DNA from: Pigmentiphaga sp.
Lineage (GTDB): Bacteria > Pseudomonadota > Gammaproteobacteria > Burkholderiales > Burkholderiaceae_B
Reading direction: 5' to 3'
DNA length: 33,922 nucleotides
NCBI RefSeq assembly: GCF_019689535.1
Contig: NZ_JADGHH010000008.1
Span: 1 to 33,922 of the forward strand
The notes beneath the pieces are model-generated. The model saw only the letters and a list, made by a program, of their open reading frames with translations. It was not told where the DNA came from and searched no databases. The translations under genes and the position numbers were made by a program. Below, piece after piece: positions 8,151-16,754 of this stretch (the stretch's first letter is position 1; each line of letters starts with the position of its first letter).

Positions 8151-9476
8151 CTACAGCACGTAGCGCGCCAAGTCCTGGTGCGCGGCCGTTTCTTCCAGCT
8201 GCTTGTTCACGTATTCGGCGTCGATACGCACCACCTCGCCGCTGCGGCGGGTCGCGTCGAACGACAAATCCTCCAGCAGCTTTTCCATGACCGTGTAGAG
8301 GCGGCGTGCGCCGATGTTTTCCGTCTTCTCGTTCACGGCATAGGCCAGCTCGGCCAGCCGCTCGATGCCGTCCTCGGTGAACTCGAGCTTCACCCCTTCG
8401 GTGGCCAGCAGCGCCGTGTATTGCTTGACCAGCGAGGCATCCGTTTCTGACAGGATGCGGACGAAATCCTTGGCCGTGAGCGACTCGAGCTCGACCCGTA
8501 TCGGGAAGCGGCCCTGCAGCTCCGGGATCAAATCGGACGGACGCGACAAATGGAAGGCGCCGGACGCGATGAACAGGATGTGGTCGGTGCGAACCATGCC
8601 GTACTTGGTGTTGACGGTGGTACCTTCCACCAGCGGCAGCAGGTCCCGCTGCACGCCCTGGCGCGAGACGTCCGAACCCGCCACGTCCTGACGCGTCGCG
8701 ATCTTGTCGATCTCGTCGAGGAACACGATGCCGTTCTGCTCCACGGCGGCCAATGCCTTCGCGCGCAAGTCTTCCTCGTTCACGCGCCGGCCGGCCTCCT
8801 CTTCGACCAGCATCTTGAAGGCTTCCTTCACGCGCAGCTTGCGCACCTTCTTCTTGCCCTGCGCCAGCCCCGCGAACATATTGCGGATTTGTTCCGTCAT
8901 CTCTTCCATGCCCGGGGGAGACATGATCTCCATCTGGGGCACCGGCTGGGCAACCTCGATTTCGATTTCCTTGTCGTCGAGCTGCCCCTCGCGCAACCGC
9001 TTGCGGAAAACCTGTCGCGCGGAGTTCTCCTCGCGCTGGGGGTTACCGTAGGCGTCGCGCGCAGGCGGCACCAGCACGTCGAGAATGCGGTCTTCGGCGG
9101 CATCCTCTGCCTGGGTGCGCACCCGCCGCATTTCAGCCTCCCGCACCTGCTTGACCGCGACCTCGACCAAGTCGCGGATGATGGTATCCACATCGCGCCC
9201 GACATAGCCCACTTCCGTGAACTTGGTGGCTTCGATCTTGACGAAGGGCGCATCGGCCAGCTTGGCCAGCCTGCGCGCGATCTCGGTCTTGCCCACGCCC
9301 GTGGGCCCGATCATCAAGATGTTCTTGGGGTGGATCTCATGCCGCAGCGGTTCGGGCACCTGCTGGCGCCGCCACCGGTTGCGCAACGCGATCGCCACCG
9401 AACGCTTCGCGCGGTCCTGGCCGACGATGTATTTGTCCAGTTCCGAGACGATTTCAGCGGGCGTCATCATGTTCAT
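8151..9476 (-). CDS. hslU: HslU, ATPase subunit of the HslUV (ClpYQ) protease
   Basis: A 441-residue AAA+ unfoldase that recognises and threads misfolded or regulatory proteins into HslV. The N-terminus [17 protein letters not shown] is diagnostic; Walker A is GPTGVGKT (residues 57-64), Walker B is [11 protein letters not shown], and sensor motifs lie near the C-terminal domain. The intermediate I-domain is present (from about [12 protein letters not shown] to RKLRVKEAF). The C-terminal DLARYVL is the tail that docks into HslV. ATG at 9476 overlaps the hslV stop as ATGA; ATGs at 9470 and 9467 are alternatives. Length matches E. coli (443). Confidence 0.97.
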   Translation of the reverse strand: MNMMTPAEIVSELDKYIVGQDRAKRSVAIALRNRWRRQQVPEPLRHEIHPKNILMIGPTGVGKTEIARRLAKLADAPFVKIEATKFTEVGYVGRDVDTIIRDLVEVAVKQVREAEMRRVRTQAEDAAEDRILDVLVPPARDAYGNPQREENSARQVFRKRLREGQLDDKEIEIEVAQPVPQMEIMSPPGMEEMTEQIRNMFAGLAQGKKKVRKLRVKEAFKMLVEEEAGRRVNEEDLRAKALAAVEQNGIVFLDEIDKIATRQDVAGSDVSRQGVQRDLLPLVEGTTVNTKYGMVRTDHILFIASGAFHLSRPSDLIPELQGRFPIRVELESLTAKDFVRILSETDASLVKQYTALLATEGVKLEFTEDGIERLAELAYAVNEKTENIGARRLYTVMEKLLEDLSFDATRRSGEVVRIDAEYVNKQLEETAAHQDLARYVL

Positions 9477-10009
9477 TCCAACACCTCGACGGTGTGATGC
9501 TGATTGGTGTAGATGCAAAGATCGCCTGCGATGGCCAGCGACTTCCTGACGATTTCCTCGGGCGCAAGCTCGGTGTTCTGCAACAGGGCGAGCCCCGCCG
9601 CCTGGGCGTACGCACCGCCCGAGCCGATCGCGGCCAGCCCGTGCTCGGGCTCGAGCACGTCGCCGTTTCCGGTCAGCACGAGCGTCGTCTCGCGGTCGGC
9701 CACGATCAGCATGGCCTCCAATCTGCGCAATACCCGATCGGTGCGCCAATCACGCGTCAGGTCTACCGCCGCCCGCAGCAGGTGGCCCTGGTGCTTCTCG
9801 AGCTTGCCTTCGAAGCGCTCAATCAACGTGAACGCGTCGGCCGTGGCGCCGGCAAAGCCCGCCAGCACCGAATCCTTGTACAGGCGCCGGACTTTTCGGG
9901 CGCTGCCCTTCATGACGATATTTCCCAGGGTGACTTGCCCGTCTCCCCCGAGGGCAACCCGGTTGCCCCGACGCACGCTGACGATGGTCGTGCCGTGGAA
10001 TTGTTCCAT
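9473..10009 (-). CDS. hslV: HslV, peptidase subunit of the HslUV protease
   Basis: A 178-residue threonine peptidase, a proteasome beta-subunit homologue forming a double hexameric ring. After removal of the leader MEQFHG, the N-terminal nucleophile is Thr7 of [10 protein letters not shown]. The family strings [38 protein letters not shown] and [15 protein letters not shown] are clear. An AGGAA lies about 7 bases before the ATG. First gene of hslVU, read from a sigma32-like promoter at 10105-10136. The stop overlaps hslU by 4 bp, keeping subunit synthesis coupled. Confidence 0.97.
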   Translation of the reverse strand: MEQFHGTTIVSVRRGNRVALGGDGQVTLGNIVMKGSARKVRRLYKDSVLAGFAGATADAFTLIERFEGKLEKHQGHLLRAAVDLTRDWRTDRVLRRLEAMLIVADRETTLVLTGNGDVLEPEHGLAAIGSGGAYAQAAGLALLQNTELAPEEIVRKSLAIAGDLCIYTNQHHTVEVLE

Positions 10010-10104
10010 ATGCTGTTCCTGGTGAGCCGCCCGGAGAAGGCGGCACGAGCGGCCCGCCGGGCCGATTGCCGGCGCCCCGCGGCGGGGCGCGTGCGATTCT
10101 AACG

Positions 10105-10136
10105 ATAGTGAGGCCGGACCTGCGATTCTTCAAGGG
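10105..10136 (-). promoter_or_regulatory. Sigma32 (heat-shock)-like promoter for hslVU
   Basis: On the minus strand CCCTTGAA (10136-10129) is a full match to the -35 core of heat-shock promoters. After 15 bases it is followed by CCTCACTAT (10113-10105), a partial match to the CCCCATnTA -10. The start would be near 10098, about 90 bases before hslV. Regulation of hslVU by RpoH is well known in E. coli; the call here rests on motif and position only. Confidence 0.55.
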
Positions 10137-10139
10137 CCC

Positions 10140-10168
10140 AAAAAAAACGGCGCCCCCGAGGGGCGCCG
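10140..10168 (-). terminator. Rho-independent terminator of dksA
   Basis: On the minus strand a perfect 9 bp GC stem (10168-10160 with 10156-10148) with a 3-base loop is followed by eight T (10147-10140). It lies 21 bp after the dksA stop and immediately upstream of the hslVU promoter, so it insulates hslVU from dksA. Confidence 0.9.
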
Positions 10169-10189
10169 CCGGCTTGCATCTCGCCCGGA

Positions 10190-10678
10190 TCAGTCGCCGT
10201 ACAGCTTTTGCCGCAACTCGCGGCGCTGCTGCGCCTCCAGCGAGAGGGTGGCCGTCGGCCGCGCCAGCAGGCGGGCAATGCCGATGGGCTCGCCGGTTTC
10301 CTCGCACCAACCATATTCGCCCGACTCGATGCGGGCCAGGGCCTGCTGCACTTTCTTGAGCAGCTTGCGCTCACGATCGCGGGTGCGCAGCTCCAGCGCA
10401 TGCTCTTCCTCGATCGTGGCTCGGTCCGCGGGATCGGGAACGAAAGGTGTTTCCCGCAGGTGCTCGGTGGTTTCGCCCGCGTTCTGCAGCAGTTCGCGTT
10501 CGATTTCCTGCAGCCTGTGCTTGAAGAAGGCGAGCTGGGCTTCGTTCATGTAGTCGGCTTCGGGCATGGCCAACAACTCTTTTTCAGAGAGCACGGCTCC
10601 AGCCGGCTTGGTCACCACGTTTTCCAACGCGTCCTCCTGAGTAACGCTCAAAGTTTTGCTTGACGCTTTTGTTGCCAT
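10190..10678 (-). CDS. dksA: DksA, RNA polymerase-binding regulator (single-cysteine type)
   Basis: A 162-residue transcription factor that enters the RNA polymerase secondary channel and works with ppGpp in the stringent response. The coiled coil runs from about residue 45 to 118; its tip holds the acidic DPADRA motif (Asp82, Asp85). The zinc-finger region has only the first of the four cysteines of E. coli DksA (Cys125 in YGWCEETGEPIG); the others are Thr, Ser and Ala (RPTATLSLEAQ). Such single-Cys DksA occurs in alpha- and betaproteobacteria and probably folds without zinc. GGAG lies 7 bases before the ATG. It lies downstream of zur-cobW, separated by a palindromic element, so it is likely its own unit. 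Confidence 0.95.
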   Translation of the reverse strand: MATKASSKTLSVTQEDALENVVTKPAGAVLSEKELLAMPEADYMNEAQLAFFKHRLQEIERELLQNAGETTEHLRETPFVPDPADRATIEEEHALELRTRDRERKLLKKVQQALARIESGEYGWCEETGEPIGIARLLARPTATLSLEAQQRRELRQKLYGD

Positions 10679-10739
10679 GAAAATGCTCCGCTATCGATAA
10701 AGCCGTCCAATTCCCACAGCACAGTCACCCACCCCGTCC

Positions 10740-10818
10740 AGGATGCAGCGGATCCGGCTTCGCCGGCCCCGTCCGCATCGCCCCCTTGGGGGGCGCGCGT
10801 CAGCGCCTAGAGGGGGCT
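10740..10818. repeat. REP-like cluster of GC-rich palindromes at the cobW 3' end
   Basis: Between cobW and dksA lie stacked inverted repeats: CCGGC-TTC-GCCGG (10754-10766), GCCCCC-TTG-GGGGGC (10780-10794) and GCGC-GTCA-GCGC (10795-10806). A final GGGGGC (10812-10817) can pair with the first C-tract instead. The element runs into the cobW TAG stop (10819-10817). It resembles intergenic palindromic elements I have seen in related high-GC betaproteobacteria, but that is from memory. Likely roles are 3'-end protection or termination; no T-run follows. Confidence 0.5.
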
Positions 10819-11953
10819 AATTCACCAAGCATTGCTCCAGGCCGTGCATGAATATGTCGCGGGGCAGGTTGCGGCCAATGAACACCATCTTGCTGCCGCG
10901 TTTCTCGCCCGGCGCCCACGGCCGCCCGGCGTCGGCGCCCATGAGCATATGCACGCCCTGGAACAACATGCGGCGGTTCACGCCCTTCATGTACAAGATA
11001 CCCTTGTACCGCAATAAATCCGTTCCGTACACCTGCACCACGCCGCCCAGGAATTCCTCCAGCAGCATCGGGTCGAACGGCTTGTCCGACTTGAAGACGA
11101 AGGCCCCGATGGCGTCGTCGTGGTGGTGATGGTGATGATGGCCATGGTGGTGACTGGGATCATTGCAGCCCTCCACCGCGCAGTGCTCGCCATGCCCATG
11201 ACCGTGGCCATGACCGTGGTCGTGGTCATGGTCATGATCGTGATCGTGGCCATGCTCGGCGGCGTCCGGATGTTCTTCGGACAAGAACTCAGGATCGATG
11301 TCCAGGATGGCGTTCAGGTTGAAGCCATTGATGTCCAGGATTTCCTTGAGATCGACCTGCCCGAAGTTGACCGGCGTGATCGGGGCACGCGGATTGATGC
11401 GCACCAGGCGCGAGCGCAGCGCCTGGTACTCGGCATCGCTCACCAGGTCCACCTTGGAAACCAGCAGGCGATCGGCGAACCCCACCTGATTGAGCGCCTC
11501 GGGCTGCTCGTCCAGGGTCTGCATGCCGTGCTTGGCATCCACCACCGTGATCACGGCGTCCAGCCTGAAGTGGCTGGCCACCTCGTCTTCCATGAAGAAG
11601 GTCTGGCAAACAGGCCCCGGATTGGCCATGCCGGTGGTCTCGATGATGACCCGTTCGAAGTCGATCGCGCCGAGGCGGCGCTTGTCCTTCAGGTCGATCA
11701 GGATGCGCACGAGGTCGCCGCGCACCGTGCAGCACACGCAGCCGTTGTTCATCTCGACGATCTGCTCGCCGCGCTCCTGGATCAACAAATCATTGTCGAT
11801 GCCTTCAGGCCCGAACTCGTTCTCGATCACCGCGATCCGGCGGCCGTGCTGCTCGGTGAGAATGCGATTGAGCAGCGTCGTCTTGCCTGCTCCCAGGAAT
11901 CCCGTCAGGACAGTTACCGGAATCTGCTTCGGTGTAGTGTCCGCAGCCTTCAT
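10817..11953 (-). CDS. CobW/COG0523 family GTP-dependent metal chaperone, probably zinc
   Basis: A 378-residue G3E GTPase. Walker A is GFLGAGKTT (18-26), the metal-site GCVCC follows IVEMNNG, the guanine motif is SKVD, and the C-terminal CobW_C domain covers about residues 285-378. Between the domains (about 226-280) is a long His/Asp/Gly-rich loop with many HD and HG repeats, two cysteines and a seven-His run, a strong transition-metal buffer. Members beside a Zur gene (ZigA, ZagA, YeiR types) deliver zinc in zinc-starved cells. Here it follows the zur gene by 37 bp on the same strand. Cobalamin synthesis, implied by the old family name, is unsupported by context. Confidence 0.88.
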   Translation of the reverse strand: MKAADTTPKQIPVTVLTGFLGAGKTTLLNRILTEQHGRRIAVIENEFGPEGIDNDLLIQERGEQIVEMNNGCVCCTVRGDLVRILIDLKDKRRLGAIDFERVIIETTGMANPGPVCQTFFMEDEVASHFRLDAVITVVDAKHGMQTLDEQPEALNQVGFADRLLVSKVDLVSDAEYQALRSRLVRINPRAPITPVNFGQVDLKEILDINGFNLNAILDIDPEFLSEEHPDAAEHGHDHDHDHDHDHGHGHGHGHGEHCAVEGCNDPSHHHGHHHHHHHDDAIGAFVFKSDKPFDPMLLEEFLGGVVQVYGTDLLRYKGILYMKGVNRRMLFQGVHMLMGADAGRPWAPGEKRGSKMVFIGRNLPRDIFMHGLEQCLVN

Positions 11954-11990
11954 CTATACAACTCCTTGCACATGCGTCCCCATGGACGCC

Positions 11991-12479
11991 TCAATGCGCG
12001 TTGCGCCCGTTGCCCGCCTTGCGGCCGGTGCGCACACAAGCCGGGCACCGCCCGCGCACTACTATTTCCACATCGCGGCCTTCGAACCCCTCGGGCAAAC
12101 GGTCGAGATTCTGCTGGATGCCCACGGGCGCATCGATGCAATACATGCGGCGGCAAACGTCGCACTGGAAATGCCCATGCGGCTCGCCGTGGTGATGGTG
12201 CGCATGGTCCGGCCCCGTTTCGTCGCCCGGCCGCGCAACGCTGAATCGCCAGACACGGTCTTCTCCGGCAATGCGATGCGCCAGGCCGGTCTGCACCAGC
12301 CATTCCAGCACCCGGTACACCGTGACCCGGTCGACGGAAACCGATGATCCAATGCGATCGAACAGCTCCTGATGCGACAGGGCGCTGGCCGCCTCCATCA
12401 GGGTCGCCAAGACGTGCACCCGGGTCGCGGTGACTCGCGCCCCTTGGGCACGTATCGCCTCGCGGGCCAAATTCTCCAC
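11991..12479 (-). CDS. zur: Fur-family regulator, Zur-like
   Basis: A 162-residue metal-dependent repressor. The winged helix has VTATRVHVLATLMEA, LSHQELFDRI and VSVDRVTVYRVLEWLVQTGL. The hinge and dimer domain hold a His cluster (DHAHHHHGEPHGHFQC) and two CxxC pairs (CDVC, CPAC) for a structural zinc. Zur rather than Fur is inferred from the adjacent zinc-type CobW GTPase and the extra His cluster; Fur itself is usually a separate gene. The start is GTG at 12479 with AGGAG at 12490-12486, 6 bases away. The last 15 residues are basic and not family-like. Transcribed with cobW. Confidence 0.82.
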   Translation of the reverse strand: MENLAREAIRAQGARVTATRVHVLATLMEAASALSHQELFDRIGSSVSVDRVTVYRVLEWLVQTGLAHRIAGEDRVWRFSVARPGDETGPDHAHHHHGEPHGHFQCDVCRRMYCIDAPVGIQQNLDRLPEGFEGRDVEIVVRGRCPACVRTGRKAGNGRNAH

Positions 12480-12534
12480 GCATCACTCCTTGTTGCGTCC
12501 GGCCAACGAGCGGGGCCGGATTACAGCACAAGCC

Positions 12535-12585
12535 GTTTGCCTCGGGCAAACCCGGACAAACCCCCGGTTGCCGCAAAATCGGCAA
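12535..12585. other. Two hairpins between rlmI and zur
   Basis: GTTTGCC (12535-12541) pairs with GGCAAAC (12545-12551) around a 3-base loop, and TTGCCG with CGGCAA shortly after. They lie downstream of rlmI and upstream of zur on the minus strand. No T-run follows either, so they are at best a weak or Rho-assisted end for rlmI, or operator-like elements ahead of zur. No convincing Zur box was found. Confidence 0.35.
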
Positions 12586-12697
12586 AACACCGGACGGTGT
12601 AACACGAAATGCCTTCGGCAAGCCGAAGAAATGGGGCCGATGTGGGGGATTTCAAGCTCGGCCCCCGCCTTTGGTAACCGATTGCGACCATGGCTGT

Positions 12698-13891
12698 TTA
12701 GACCCGCTGCAGCAGCAGCCCTTTCAAGTACTCACCCTCCGGGTGCGTCATGCGCATGGGGTGGTCCATGCCCGCTGCCAGCCGCTCCAGGAGGACGAAG
12801 TCCTCCCGGGAGTCGATGACGGCGCCCGCGACGATTTTCTGGAACAGGTCTACGCTGACCGCCCCCGAGCACGAAAACGTCAGGAGATAGCCGCCCGGCT
12901 TGACGAGCTTCATGCCTTTCAGGTTCACGTCCTTGTAGGCACGGGCGGCCTTGTCCACGTGATGGACCGACGGCGCGAACTTGGGCGGGTCGAGCACCAC
13001 GATGTCGAACTGCCGTCCCTCGGCCGCCAGGGCCTTTTGTGCATCGGCCACCTTGGAGACCCGGCACTCGAACGCCGCTTCAGGCAGCCCGTTGCGGGCG
13101 GCATTGCGTGCGGCCATGGCCAGGGCGTCCGCCGACGAGTCCACCGAAATGGCGTGGGCTGCGCCAGCGCGCAAGGCGGCCAGCGAAAACCCGCCGGTAT
13201 AGGAAAAACAGTTCAGCACCGTGGCCGACGGCCCCACCCGCGCCGCGAGCTCGGCCACGAGCCGGCGGCTTTCGCGCTGGTCCAGGTAGAAGCCTGTCTT
13301 GTGGCCGTTGACCACATCCACGCCATAGCGCACCCCGTCCTCGACGATTTCCACCTCGGCCGGAGGCTGCCGGCCCCGCAGCACGCCCGTGCGCGCCGCC
13401 AGCCCGTCGCGCTCGCGCGCCGCGGCATCGGACCGTTCATAGACATTCGAGCAGCCCGTGGCCGCGACTAGGGCGTCTACCAAGGGCTCGCGCCAGCGCT
13501 CGACCCCGGCGGCGAGGAATTGCACCACCAGTTGATCGGCGTAGCGGTCGGCCACGAAGCCGGGCAGGGAGTCGCCCTCCCCGAACACCAGGCGGACGGC
13601 GTCGGTCCGGCCTGCCAGGCTCGCGCGCCGGGCCACCGCCTCGGTCACGCGCGCCGCCATCCAGGCTGCGTCGATGCCCTCTTCCTCGCGGAAGCTCCAG
13701 CAACGCACTCGGATCTGGGATTCCGGGCTATAGGCGCCCCAGGCGAGAAAATCGCCGCGGCAGTCGACGACGCGGACGGTGTCGCCCGGCTGGGGCCTGC
13801 CAACGACCTGCGCCACGGCCGTGGCGTAAACCCAGGGATGACGCCGCAGCAGGGATTTTTCCTTGCCGGGCTTGAGCACTACATCATTCAT
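12698..13891 (-). CDS. rlmI: Class I SAM-dependent 23S rRNA cytosine methyltransferase, RlmI-like
   Basis: A 397-residue RNA methyltransferase. An N-terminal PUA-type domain (VVLKPGKEKSLLRRHPWVYATAV, about 1-75) is followed by a central EEHEE-like domain (FGEGDSLPGFVADRYADQLVVQF). The catalytic Rossmann fold has VLNCFSYTGGFSLAALRAGA, ISVDSSADAL and the DPPKFAP motif with a downstream TFSCSGAVS Cys. In E. coli RlmI makes m5C1962 in 23S rRNA; that target is inferred. Length is the same as E. coli RlmI (396). Read on the minus strand after xerC with a 233 bp gap, and it has its own candidate promoter. Confidence 0.9.
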   Translation of the reverse strand: MNDVVLKPGKEKSLLRRHPWVYATAVAQVVGRPQPGDTVRVVDCRGDFLAWGAYSPESQIRVRCWSFREEEGIDAAWMAARVTEAVARRASLAGRTDAVRLVFGEGDSLPGFVADRYADQLVVQFLAAGVERWREPLVDALVAATGCSNVYERSDAAARERDGLAARTGVLRGRQPPAEVEIVEDGVRYGVDVVNGHKTGFYLDQRESRRLVAELAARVGPSATVLNCFSYTGGFSLAALRAGAAHAISVDSSADALAMAARNAARNGLPEAAFECRVSKVADAQKALAAEGRQFDIVVLDPPKFAPSVHHVDKAARAYKDVNLKGMKLVKPGGYLLTFSCSGAVSVDLFQKIVAGAVIDSREDFVLLERLAAGMDHPMRMTHPEGEYLKGLLLQRV

Positions 13892-14016
13892 GACTTCCTC
13901 GGCCCGGGCGCGCGACGATCAACCGGCGCAAGAGCGGAATGCCATGAGCCGATGCCGCAGTCGGAACCCGCGCCGGTGGCGCGCTTCCGGTATCCGGGCA
14001 TTTCTGCGAACCCGTC

Positions 14017-14045
14017 AGTCTAGAAAGAAAAAACAGGGGGTGCAA
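14017..14045 (-). promoter_or_regulatory. Candidate sigma70 promoter for rlmI
   Basis: On the minus strand TTGCAC (14045-14040) and TAGACT (14022-14017) are 17 bp apart, each 4/6 to consensus, with a T-rich spacer that is rare in this GC-rich DNA. The start would fall about 115 bases upstream of rlmI. The rest of 13892-14124 shows no gene. Confidence 0.4.
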
Positions 14046-14124
14046 ATGACGGTATGCCGCAGGGCGGCCCCGGCCCGGCCCGCGCACAACGTGCACGGCA
14101 CCGCGGCGCGACGACGCCTTGCGG

Positions 14125-15141
14125 CTATTCGTCGCCCTTGCGCGCCCGCCCCGCCCGGGGATGGGCCTTGTCGTACACCTTGGCCAGGTGCTGGAAATCC
14201 AAGCGGGTATAAATCTGGGTGGTGGAAATGCTGGCGTGGCCGAGCATTTCCTGCACGGCGCGCAAGTCTTCGGCCGACTGCAAGACGTGGCTGGCGAAAC
14301 TATGGCGCAGCACGTGGGGATGCACGTGGGTCGGCACGCCGGCGGCCTGACCGCGCTTGGCGAGCTGCGCCTGCACCACGCGCGCCGAAATGCGCTTGCC
14401 GCGCAGGCCCACGAACAATGCATGCGCATCGCCGCCCCGGGCGCCCACGGCGAGCAGGGGCCGCACCTCGAGCCAGGCGCGCAATGCCTCGCACGCTTTG
14501 CTGCCTACCGGCACGACACGCCGCTTGCTCCCCTTGCCGAGCACGCTGACCTGCGCCTCGGCCAGCTCCAGCCAGCTCGACGACTCGTAGCCCGGCTCGC
14601 GCACATAGGCCACGTCCAAGTCCACCAATTCAGAAAGGCGCAAGCCGCTGGAATAGAACAGCTCGAACATGGCAAGGTCGCGCAGGGCGACGGCCTGCTG
14701 CCGCGCGTCGTCGCCACCGGCGGTTTGCGCCGACGCGGCCGCATGATCGAGCAGGGCCTGCGCCTGGTCCACCGACAGGGCCTTGGGCAAACCGCGCGGC
14801 GCTTTCGGCCCCCTCACTCCGGCGGCGGGATTCCCGGGCATGCCAGCGCGGGGCGCCCACCATTGGTAAAACCCGCGCCAGCTGGCCAATAACCGCGCGA
14901 GGCTGCGCGGGCTCATGCCCTGCGCATGCAGCTGCCCCAGATAGCGCCGGATGTGGCCTTGGGAGATTCGTTCCAGCGGCAGCCCACCAGCCAGTTCGAC
15001 GAGGCGGGCGAGGTCGCGGCGGTATGCCGCCAACGTATGTAAAGAATAGCGACGGCCCGAGTTCAGGTGCTCGAGCCATTCGCGCATGGGTTGGCCGAGC
15101 GCAGCCTCGGCATGGTCGGCCCCGGGTGTGGCGGCGGCCAT
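14125..15141 (-). CDS. xerC: Tyrosine recombinase XerC
   Basis: A 338-residue site-specific recombinase that, with XerD, resolves chromosome dimers at dif near FtsK at the septum. The N-terminal SAM-like domain contains YSLHTLAAYRRDLARL and SPRSLARLLASWRGFYQW. The catalytic domain has the Arg of SSGLRLSELVDLD, the Lys of GKGSKRRVVP, HPHVLRHSFASH, LGHASISTTQIYT and the Tyr nucleophile in this last string. ATG at 15141 was chosen: it is 11 bp after the DUF484 stop and begins a family-like N-terminus. It is about 40 residues longer than E. coli XerC, mainly near AASAQTAGGDDARQQ. The dapF-DUF484-xerC order is the classical one. Confidence 0.94.
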   Translation of the reverse strand: MAAATPGADHAEAALGQPMREWLEHLNSGRRYSLHTLAAYRRDLARLVELAGGLPLERISQGHIRRYLGQLHAQGMSPRSLARLLASWRGFYQWWAPRAGMPGNPAAGVRGPKAPRGLPKALSVDQAQALLDHAAASAQTAGGDDARQQAVALRDLAMFELFYSSGLRLSELVDLDVAYVREPGYESSSWLELAEAQVSVLGKGSKRRVVPVGSKACEALRAWLEVRPLLAVGARGGDAHALFVGLRGKRISARVVQAQLAKRGQAAGVPTHVHPHVLRHSFASHVLQSAEDLRAVQEMLGHASISTTQIYTRLDFQHLAKVYDKAHPRAGRARKGDE

Positions 15142-15152
15142 GTCCGGCCCCG

Positions 15153-15842
15153 TCAGGCGGCCGGCCCCTCGGCCAGCAACCGCGACAGCGAAGCGCTGGC
15201 CAGCTCCCCGATGCGCGTCAGGAAGGCCGTCCCCATGGTGGGGGTGAAACGCTCGGCGTCGGGAGAAGCCAGCACGAGCAGGCCAAAGGCTTCCGGGGCA
15301 ATGCCCACGCGCAACGGAATCAGGGCCAGTGAGCGGGCCTCGCCCTCGAGCCAGTTGGCGGCCTCGAAACCCGAATTGGGACCGCAATAGGGAGACATCA
15401 AGCCATTGGCGAAGGCGCGGGCATCGGCCGAGACCTCACTGCGCCAGGCACCCTCGGCCTTGCCCTCGACAGTATCGGTCCAAATGCGCAATGCCACCTG
15501 GGGCACGCTGAAAATTTCGGCCAGGCCGCGCGTCACCACTTCTGGCAGGGCCAGCGGGTCGCGCTCTTTGAGGAGGCTGCGGCTCCAAAGCAGCAGCCGG
15601 TCGGATATGTGCTCGTTCTCGGACGCCGCACGCACCAGCTCCGCGACCCTGAGCTCCATGCTCCGCACCCGCTCGCGCAAGGTCAGCACCTGGCGCTCGG
15701 CCAACGAGACGGCCTTGCCCTCGTGCGGATGCGGCACCTTCATGGAAACGAACAGCTCAGCGTGCCGCTCGAAAAAATCGGGGTTGTCCTTCAGGAATTG
15801 CGCGACTTCGTTGGCGTCCATGTGTTTCCCGGTTTGACTCAT
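15153..15842 (-). CDS. DUF484 family protein (GAF-like)
   Basis: A 229-residue cytoplasmic protein of the DUF484 family, found between dapF and xerC in most gamma- and betaproteobacteria. The N-terminal helical part has ANEVAQFLKDNPDFFERHAELF and a coiled-coil segment SLAERQVLTLRERVRSMELRVAELVRAASEN (about 45-77). The rest is a GAF-like sensor fold ending in AFGLLVLASPDAERFTPTMGTAFLTRIGELASASL. Its function is unknown; the coiled coil plus GAF layout is like a signalling or scaffold module. It is the middle gene of the operon, 36 bp after dapF and 11 bp before xerC. Confidence 0.9.
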   Translation of the reverse strand: MSQTGKHMDANEVAQFLKDNPDFFERHAELFVSMKVPHPHEGKAVSLAERQVLTLRERVRSMELRVAELVRAASENEHISDRLLLWSRSLLKERDPLALPEVVTRGLAEIFSVPQVALRIWTDTVEGKAEGAWRSEVSADARAFANGLMSPYCGPNSGFEAANWLEGEARSLALIPLRVGIAPEAFGLLVLASPDAERFTPTMGTAFLTRIGELASASLSRLLAEGPAA

Positions 15843-15878
15843 TGATAGAAGGGGCTTGCGCTTCGCGCGCTTGCCGCC

Positions 15879-16754
15879 TCAGCCCAGCAGCCGGTCGACG
15901 TCCACGGTGCCTTCGAACACAGTGACGGCCGGACCGGTCATCAGCAACTGCTCGCCGTCCCACGCGATGGTGAGGACGCCCCCACGCGTCTGGACCCGCA
16001 CCGGCGAATCCAGCAGGCCGCGGCGTATCCCGGTCGCGACGGCAGCGCATGCCCCCGTGCCGCAAGCCAAGGTTTCGCCCGCGCCGCGCTCGTAAACACG
16101 CAACCGGATGTTATGGCGATCGACGACCTGCATGAACCCGGCATTGACCCGGTGCGGGAAGCGCGGATGGCTTTCGATGCGCGGGCCGTAGCTTGCGACG
16201 GGCGCCGTATCGACGTCGTCGACGACCTGCACCGCGTGCGGATTGGAAATGCCCACCGCGGACACCCAGACGATGCGCTCGGGCTCACCGGGCGCCGAGA
16301 TGTCGAGCGGCCACAGCAAATCCTCGCCCTGCTGCTTCGGCGTGAGGCCAGCCGCATCGAAAGGCACGGCGGCGGGATCGAAGCTGGTGCGGCCCATGTC
16401 GACGCTGACCTCACCGTCGTCCTGTTCGGAGAGGACGATGATGCCGGTGCAGATTTCGGCGCGCACGGGATTGCGATCCGTGAGGCCCTTCTCGCGCACG
16501 AAGCGAACGAAACAGCGGGCGCCGTTGCCGCAATGTTCGACTTCCCCGCCGTCGGCGTTGAATATGCGATAGCGGAAATCGGCATCGGCCCGGGTCGGCC
16601 GCTCGACCAGCAAAATCTGGTCGGCCCCCACGCCGAACTGGCGATGGGCGAGTTTGCGGGCCCGCTCGGGGGTCAGGCGGATCTCTTGGCGCACGCCGTC
16701 CAGGACGACGAAATCGTTGCCTGCGCCATGCATTTTGGTGAAGTGCCAGGTCAT
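15879..16754 (-). CDS. dapF: Diaminopimelate epimerase
   Basis: A 291-residue cofactor-free racemase converting LL- to meso-diaminopimelate, for lysine and peptidoglycan. The start [20 protein letters not shown] matches the family. The two catalytic cysteines are visible: the Cys of HCGNGARCF and the Cys of LACGTGACA. The binding strings SVDMGR and [11 protein letters not shown] are also present. ATG at 16754 is preferred over TTG at 16757. A consensus TATAAT (16766-16761) sits only 6 bases before the ATG (see findings). First gene of dapF-DUF484-xerC. Confidence 0.97.
   Translation of the reverse strand: MTWHFTKMHGAGNDFVVLDGVRQEIRLTPERARKLAHRQFGVGADQILLVERPTRADADFRYRIFNADGGEVEHCGNGARCFVRFVREKGLTDRNPVRAEICTGIIVLSEQDDGEVSVDMGRTSFDPAAVPFDAAGLTPKQQGEDLLWPLDISAPGEPERIVWVSAVGISNPHAVQVVDDVDTAPVASYGPRIESHPRFPHRVNAGFMQVVDRHNIRLRVYERGAGETLACGTGACAAVATGIRRGLLDSPVRVQTRGGVLTIAWDGEQLLMTGPAVTVFEGTVDVDRLLG

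Noticed and set aside
11110-11270. CRISPR-like or microsatellite repeat (catgg/tcatg)
   Set aside because: Explained by the His/Asp/Gly codon runs of the CobW metal loop; no spacers.
12480-12697. Zur box upstream of zur
   Set aside because: No palindrome close to the known proteobacterial Zur consensus; only unrelated GC hairpins and a weak GTGTAACAC.
14125-15141. Integrase marking a genomic island
   Set aside because: It is the housekeeping XerC in its classical dapF-DUF484-xerC operon.
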